Origin: an uncultured Clostridia bacterium
GTDB lineage: Bacteria > Bacillota > Clostridia > Christensenellales > Pumilibacteraceae
Assembly: GCA_947632125.1 (NCBI GenBank)
Contig: CANRNV010000012.1
Span: forward strand, 1 to 35,626
Reading direction: 5' to 3'
Length of the DNA: 35,626 nt
This document shows, piece after piece, positions 30,189 through 35,626 of this stretch; position 1 is the first letter of the stretch; each line of letters begins with the position of its first letter. The notes below the pieces were generated by a model, which worked only from the letters and a program-made list of their open reading frames with translations, was not told where the DNA came from and searched no databases. Position numbers and translations under genes: made by a program.

Positions 30189-31432
30189 CAGATTATACCG
30201 ACAACTATCCGCATTGGAACAAGCGCATGAAAAAGACGCACGTCATTCTTGCGCCCGATATGCTTCCCTATCACTTCGAGCTTTTTGCGGCTGCGCTCAA
30301 AACCGAGGGATACAATTTGGAGATACTCAAAAACTCTTCGAGAGTGGTGATCGACGAGGGGCTCAAACACGTCCACAACGACACCTGCTATCCCTGTCTT
30401 TGCGTCGTAGGGCAGTACGTCGACGCCCTCAAAAGCGGCAAATACGACCTAAGTAAGACCGCGCTCATCATAACGCAGACGGGCGGAGGGTGCCGCGCAA
30501 GCAACTATCTTGCCCTTGCGCGAAAGGCGCTCGGTGACGAATTTCCCACGGTGCCGCTGCTGTCGCTCAACTTTTCTGGGCTCGAAAAGAAGTCGTCGCT
30601 CAAATTGTCCTTGCACCTACTCAGCCTTTTGGCGTATTGCGTCATCTACGGCGACACCGTTATGTGGTGCCACAACCAAACGTTGCCGTACGAACTCGAT
30701 CAAGGCTCTTCGGCGGCGGCTTTACGAAAATGCATAGACAAAGTCAAGGAAGCGATAGCGGGCAATGGCTATAAGGACCTAAAAGGGCTGTGCGAGTTTA
30801 TCGCCGGCACGTACGCAAGTATCGCAACGAGTGCGAAAAATAAGATAAAGGTGGGCATTGTGGGCGAGATCTACGTCAAGTATTCGCCGCTCGGCAACAA
30901 CAATTTGGAAAAGATGTTGCTAAGCGAGGGGTGCGAGCCCATAGTTCCGTCGCTTATAGACTTCGTGCTTTATACCATACTCGGCACGATAAACGACGCC
31001 AAAATGTACGGGACCTCCAAGATAAAGGCGGCTGTGTACAAAAAAGTTTACGCTTGGCTTGTAAAGCTGCAAAAAGTCGCAAGCGACATCATAGCCTTGC
31101 ATGGGTTCGAGCGTCCGCACGACATCGAGGCGTTGCGTCGTCACGCCGACGAGGTGATAAATCAGGGCGTCAAGATGGGTGAGGGTTGGCTCATTCCCGC
31201 CGAAATGGCTGCATTGTACGAAAGCGGAGTAAAGAATATCGTGTGCGCCCAGCCTTTCGGGTGCTTGCCCAATCACATCGTGGGCAAGGGGACCATTCGC
31301 ACGCTCAAAAATATGCATCCCGATATCAACATAGTGCCCATCGACTACGACCCGTCGGCTTCGAGCGTCAATCAGGAAAATCGAATAAAGCTCATGCTTG
31401 CCGCCGCTCGGGAGATGGATAGGGTCGGATAG
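30185..31432 (+). CDS. Acyl-CoA dehydratase-related protein (activase C-part)
   Basis: A 415-aa protein that corresponds to the C-terminal portion of the ~1400-aa activase-fusion proteins found in other Clostridia. Conserved segments include HNDTCYPCLCVVGQYVDAL, TQTGGGCRASNY, KVGIVGEIYVKYSPLGNN, and CAQPFGCLPNHIVGKG. Several conserved Cys (DTCYPC, GGGCR, PFGCLP) suggest iron-sulfur cluster binding, as in 2-hydroxyacyl-CoA dehydratase subunits. ATG at 30185 overlaps the activase stop by 4 bp. The two products together (1380 aa) match the fused form, so this is a split of one enzyme into two coupled chains. Confidence 0.8.
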   Translation: MTDYTDNYPHWNKRMKKTHVILAPDMLPYHFELFAAALKTEGYNLEILKNSSRVVIDEGLKHVHNDTCYPCLCVVGQYVDALKSGKYDLSKTALIITQTGGGCRASNYLALARKALGDEFPTVPLLSLNFSGLEKKSSLKLSLHLLSLLAYCVIYGDTVMWCHNQTLPYELDQGSSAAALRKCIDKVKEAIAGNGYKDLKGLCEFIAGTYASIATSAKNKIKVGIVGEIYVKYSPLGNNNLEKMLLSEGCEPIVPSLIDFVLYTILGTINDAKMYGTSKIKAAVYKKVYAWLVKLQKVASDIIALHGFERPHDIEALRRHADEVINQGVKMGEGWLIPAEMAALYESGVKNIVCAQPFGCLPNHIVGKGTIRTLKNMHPDINIVPIDYDPSASSVNQENRIKLMLAAAREMDRVG

Positions 31433-31487
31433 GCGGTCTAAGTTTGACGATTATTGTCGCAAGGCGAAAAACTCGCGCTCTCTGCGC

Positions 31488-31516
31488 TTGATTTGCGGCT
31501 TTTAATATGATACAAT
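31488..31516 (+). promoter_or_regulatory. Promoter of the winged-helix/ASCH gene
   Basis: TTGATT (31488-31493) and TACAAT (31511-31516), 17 bp apart, about 37 nt before the ATG at 31554. Confidence 0.72.
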
Positions 31517-31553
31517 ATATAGGTAAACTTACTTATTCGGAGCGAACGCATTT

Positions 31554-32201
31554 ATGAAAGGCGGCAGAGAACAGTTTGGGGCGGTTTGCCTCAAAGATCA
31601 AAGTTTTAAGCTCGGCGATAATCTTATCGACGGAATGTCGAGCGAGGAGCAGTACAAACTCGTAAGGGAGGCTTTACGCGTCTTTTTACGATACGGCAAG
31701 GCGGACTTCCCGCTTTTGCTCAAACATTTGGGCATCGACCTCAAATGCGGGCAAAAGCTTATCGGCTTTTTCGAAAAAGAGGGCTTTGTCGGATTCGAAA
31801 AGCCCGACCGAAGTCGCGACCTGCTCATCACCAAGGAGCGGTTCGAGGAAATGTTCGGCGAAACGGTCACCGCCTATATTCACCTCGACGAGCAGCGGTT
31901 CGAGGCGGTCGCTTCGGGCGAGAAAACCGTCGAGCTGTGCGTCGGCGACAAGTTCAAAGCGCTCAAAGTGGGGGACAAGGTGGAGTTTGTCGGTCCGAGC
32001 CGCTGTATCCGAGTCGAGGTGACCAAGCTCGATTTTGCCAAGACCTTCTCCGCTCTCGATATCGCGACGCTCAACGCGGCGGGGCTGAAAGACGTAAAGG
32101 CTAATGGCGTGGACGAGTATATGCGCTCGTTCTTCGGCAAAAAGGAAGTGGCGCATAACGGCGTCGTTGCCGTTTCTTTCAAAACGTTCGAGGTGCGATA
32201 G
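31554..32201 (+). CDS. Winged-helix (FtsK-gamma-like) plus ASCH-domain protein
   Basis: A 215-aa protein. Residues ~30-78 (EEQYKLVREALRVFLRYGKADFPLLLKHLGIDLKCGQKLIGFFEKEGFVG) resemble the FtsK gamma winged helix, which recognises short DNA motifs in FtsK. Residues ~108-215 resemble an ASCH domain (AYIHLDEQRFEAVASGEKTVEL...LKVGDKVEFVG...VEVTKLDFAKTFSALD), an RNA-binding PUA-like fold. The combination suggests a nucleic-acid-binding regulator or RNA-modifying factor. The ribosome site GGAGCG is somewhat far from the ATG, so an internal ATG at residue 28 is a possible alternative. It stands alone between a promoter and a terminator. Confidence 0.7.
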   Translation: MKGGREQFGAVCLKDQSFKLGDNLIDGMSSEEQYKLVREALRVFLRYGKADFPLLLKHLGIDLKCGQKLIGFFEKEGFVGFEKPDRSRDLLITKERFEEMFGETVTAYIHLDEQRFEAVASGEKTVELCVGDKFKALKVGDKVEFVGPSRCIRVEVTKLDFAKTFSALDIATLNAAGLKDVKANGVDEYMRSFFGKKEVAHNGVVAVSFKTFEVR

Positions 32202-32254
32202 TACTTTTTCGGGGAAAGGCATATCAATATTTCGAATAACACTCAAAAATAAAG

Positions 32255-32289
32255 ACAGTCGAAACAAAGTTTTCGGCTGTTTTCTTTTT
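32255..32289 (+). terminator. Terminator of the winged-helix/ASCH gene
   Basis: ACAGTCGAAA and TTTCGGCTGT pair (32255-32280, one G-U) around a 6-nt loop, followed by TTTCTTTTT. Confidence 0.8.
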
Positions 32290-32325
32290 GTTCTAACGAG
32301 CGCGGCAGTCTCATATATATTGAGT

Positions 32326-32967
32326 ATGAAAAAAATATCCTATTTTGTTTTATTGATTGTAATTATGTCGGCTCTTACGGCGTGCTCCGACGGACTTAGC
32401 AAAAACAAGAACGTTTCGGAATATCGCACGGACGTCTTTATCGGTTCGAGCGGCAACTTTTCCGCCGAGGCTATGACGGGGTTCAGAGAAACGCCGTTTT
32501 CCATCGACGGAGTGTCGGGCGAAAAGTGCGACTTCTTCCTTGTCACGGTCAAACCGAAAAGCTTCGATCCCGTCAAGGAGTACGGCTACAAGCTTACGTT
32601 GGACGGCAAGGAGTATGAAGGGACGCTTGTAAAGCACCCGTTTGAAAACACTTACTCGTTTGAGGTTCCTATCAAGATCGTCGATCGAAATGTGTCGGTG
32701 GAGATCGACGGAGAGAAAATCGAACTTGCCTCCGTCAAGACCGAGAACTACATAACGCCCGAAAAGGCTTACGAGATAGCCAAAAAGCGGCTTGGCGGCA
32801 GCGAGGTGCTCTCGGTGCAAAACGAGATCTACGTACGTCTTATCGCCAACCCGGTCAACGCCTCGGGCGGATACTTTTGGTACGTGGCTTTTGTGGACGA
32901 AAACAAGCAGACGGCGGCGGTTTTGATTCATCCCGAGAGCATGGAAATCGTGGCGGTACGGGAATAG
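32326..32967 (+). CDS. Lipoprotein with a C-terminal PepSY-like region
   Basis: A 213-aa predicted lipoprotein: MKK, a hydrophobic stretch and LTAC place the lipidated Cys at 20. The C-terminal ~75 residues (ITPEKAYEIAKKRLGG...YVRLIANPVNASGGYFWYVAFVDE...ESMEIVAV) follow a PepSY-like pattern, which in other proteins inhibits or modulates peptidases outside the membrane. ATG at 32326 is chosen because it gives the signal peptide; upstream sequence in frame belongs to the previous gene and terminator. No clear Shine-Dalgarno sequence is present, and a TATATT lies only a few bases upstream. The function is unknown. Confidence 0.72.
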   Translation: MKKISYFVLLIVIMSALTACSDGLSKNKNVSEYRTDVFIGSSGNFSAEAMTGFRETPFSIDGVSGEKCDFFLVTVKPKSFDPVKEYGYKLTLDGKEYEGTLVKHPFENTYSFEVPIKIVDRNVSVEIDGEKIELASVKTENYITPEKAYEIAKKRLGGSEVLSVQNEIYVRLIANPVNASGGYFWYVAFVDENKQTAAVLIHPESMEIVAVRE

Positions 32968-33010
32968 GTAAAAAAATTTCGATAAAAAGCGAAAAAGCGG
33001 ACGAATAACG

Positions 33011-33039
33011 TTGACCTCTTCGAAAATTTGTGTTAAAAT
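33011..33039 (+). promoter_or_regulatory. Promoter of the membrane protein-guaB pair
   Basis: TTGACC (33011-33016) and TAAAAT (33034-33039), 17 bp apart, about 38 nt before the TTG start. No purine riboswitch or guanine aptamer was recognised in the leader. Confidence 0.75.
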
Positions 33040-33077
33040 ACAAGATAATACGAATATGACCTCGGAGTGAGCTTGCT

Positions 33078-35412
<2,335 letters not shown>

Positions 35413-35438
35413 AAACGATCCTTTTATAAAGATTTTCG

Positions 35439-35471
35439 GCTTCCTCTTGTAACGAAAGGGGAAGCTTTTTT
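35439..35471 (+). terminator. guaB terminator
   Basis: GCTTCCTCTT and AAGGGGAAGC pair (35439-35465, one G-U) around a 7-nt loop, followed by TTTTTT. It lies 26 bp after the guaB stop. Confidence 0.85.
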
Positions 35472-35476
35472 CTGCT

Positions 35477-35626
35477 TTTTTCTGCTTTTTGAAAAAAGAA
35501 GAGCAAAAACTTTTGAGGGCGCAAACGCGGAAAATACTTTCCGCGTTTGCGCTCAAATTTTTTTTGTCCACTGTTTTACATAATTCACTAATCGGAGCGA
35601 AGTAAAAATACTCTTATTAATAATAG
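35477..35626 (+). repeat. Dispersed palindromic element, copy B
   Basis: This is the second copy of the element at 1027-1160, in inverted orientation but again directly 3' of a gene. Left arm AGCAAAAACTTTTGAGGGCGC (from 35502) pairs with GCGCTCAAATTTTTTTTG (35549-35566), with the same two bulges as copy A. The inner arms AAACGCGGAAA (35523-35533) and TTTCCGCGTTT (35538-35548) pair perfectly around ATAC. The shared flank CACTGTTTT and the end mark CGGAGCGAAG (35593-35602) are also present. CTTTTTGAAAAAAGAAGAGC before the stem matches the tandem array at 1-420. The window ends soon after, so the right border is not certain. Confidence 0.85.

Overview
The window looks like a chromosomal segment of an anaerobic, Gram-positive-type Firmicutes bacterium, probably a gut Clostridia lineage. 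The evidence is a large SRP RNA with an Alu domain, a PdaB-type polysaccharide deacetylase, KtrAB potassium uptake, an iron-sulfur two-subunit class I fumarase, acyl-CoA dehydratase activase (2-hydroxyacyl-CoA dehydratase family) genes, a BioY biotin transporter, strong AGGAGG-like ribosome binding sites and sigma-A promoters with 17-bp spacers. No rRNA, tRNA, CRISPR array, insertion sequence or phage gene was seen.

Layout. 1-1170 is a gene-free block of repeats: an 82-84 bp tandem array, a GC-rich hairpin, two copies of a ~145 bp three-hairpin module and a ~135 bp palindromic element. 1171-4476 (-) encodes a giant cell-surface protein. 4663-6154 (+) is an overlapping trio of two half-size TauE/SafE permease genes and a lipoprotein. 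6298-7933 (+) holds a PdaB-like deacetylase and a double-OB-fold ssDNA-binding protein. 7943-11165 (-) holds mntP, a UPF0173 metallohydrolase, ktrA and ktrB. 11291-13268 (+) is the fumarase operon plus a cytidylate-kinase-like protein. 13578-13850 is the SRP RNA. 13944-20635 (+) runs ileS (type 2), an rRNA methyltransferase, an RluA pseudouridine synthase, a divergent GalT-like protein and two zinc-ribbon membrane proteins. 20741-22327 (+) is an AT-rich AbiE-type toxin-antitoxin cassette. 22347-23699 is a WYL regulator divergent from an orphan 106-aa protein. 23804-26404 (+) is a membrane protein with a decayed M28 peptidase domain. 26755-31432 (+) is bioY plus a split acyl-CoA dehydratase activase. 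31554-35412 (+) has a winged-helix/ASCH protein, a lipoprotein, a membrane protein and guaB. A second copy of the palindromic element follows guaB at the right edge.

Genes are packed tightly: neighbouring genes on one strand repeatedly share ATGA or TTGA stop/start overlaps, which implies translational coupling. Several themes recur: ion homeostasis (Mn2+, K+), translation and RNA modification (SRP, IleS, methyltransferase, pseudouridine synthase), envelope proteins, and anaerobic iron-sulfur enzymes.

The most unusual material is (i) the dispersed palindromic element at both ends of the window, whose two copies keep frame and apex but carry different 6-bp stem segments that remain perfectly complementary, (ii) the nearby hairpin modules in which one loop sequence is reused on different stems, and (iii) proteins that keep an enzyme fold but lack key residues (M28-like, GalT-like).
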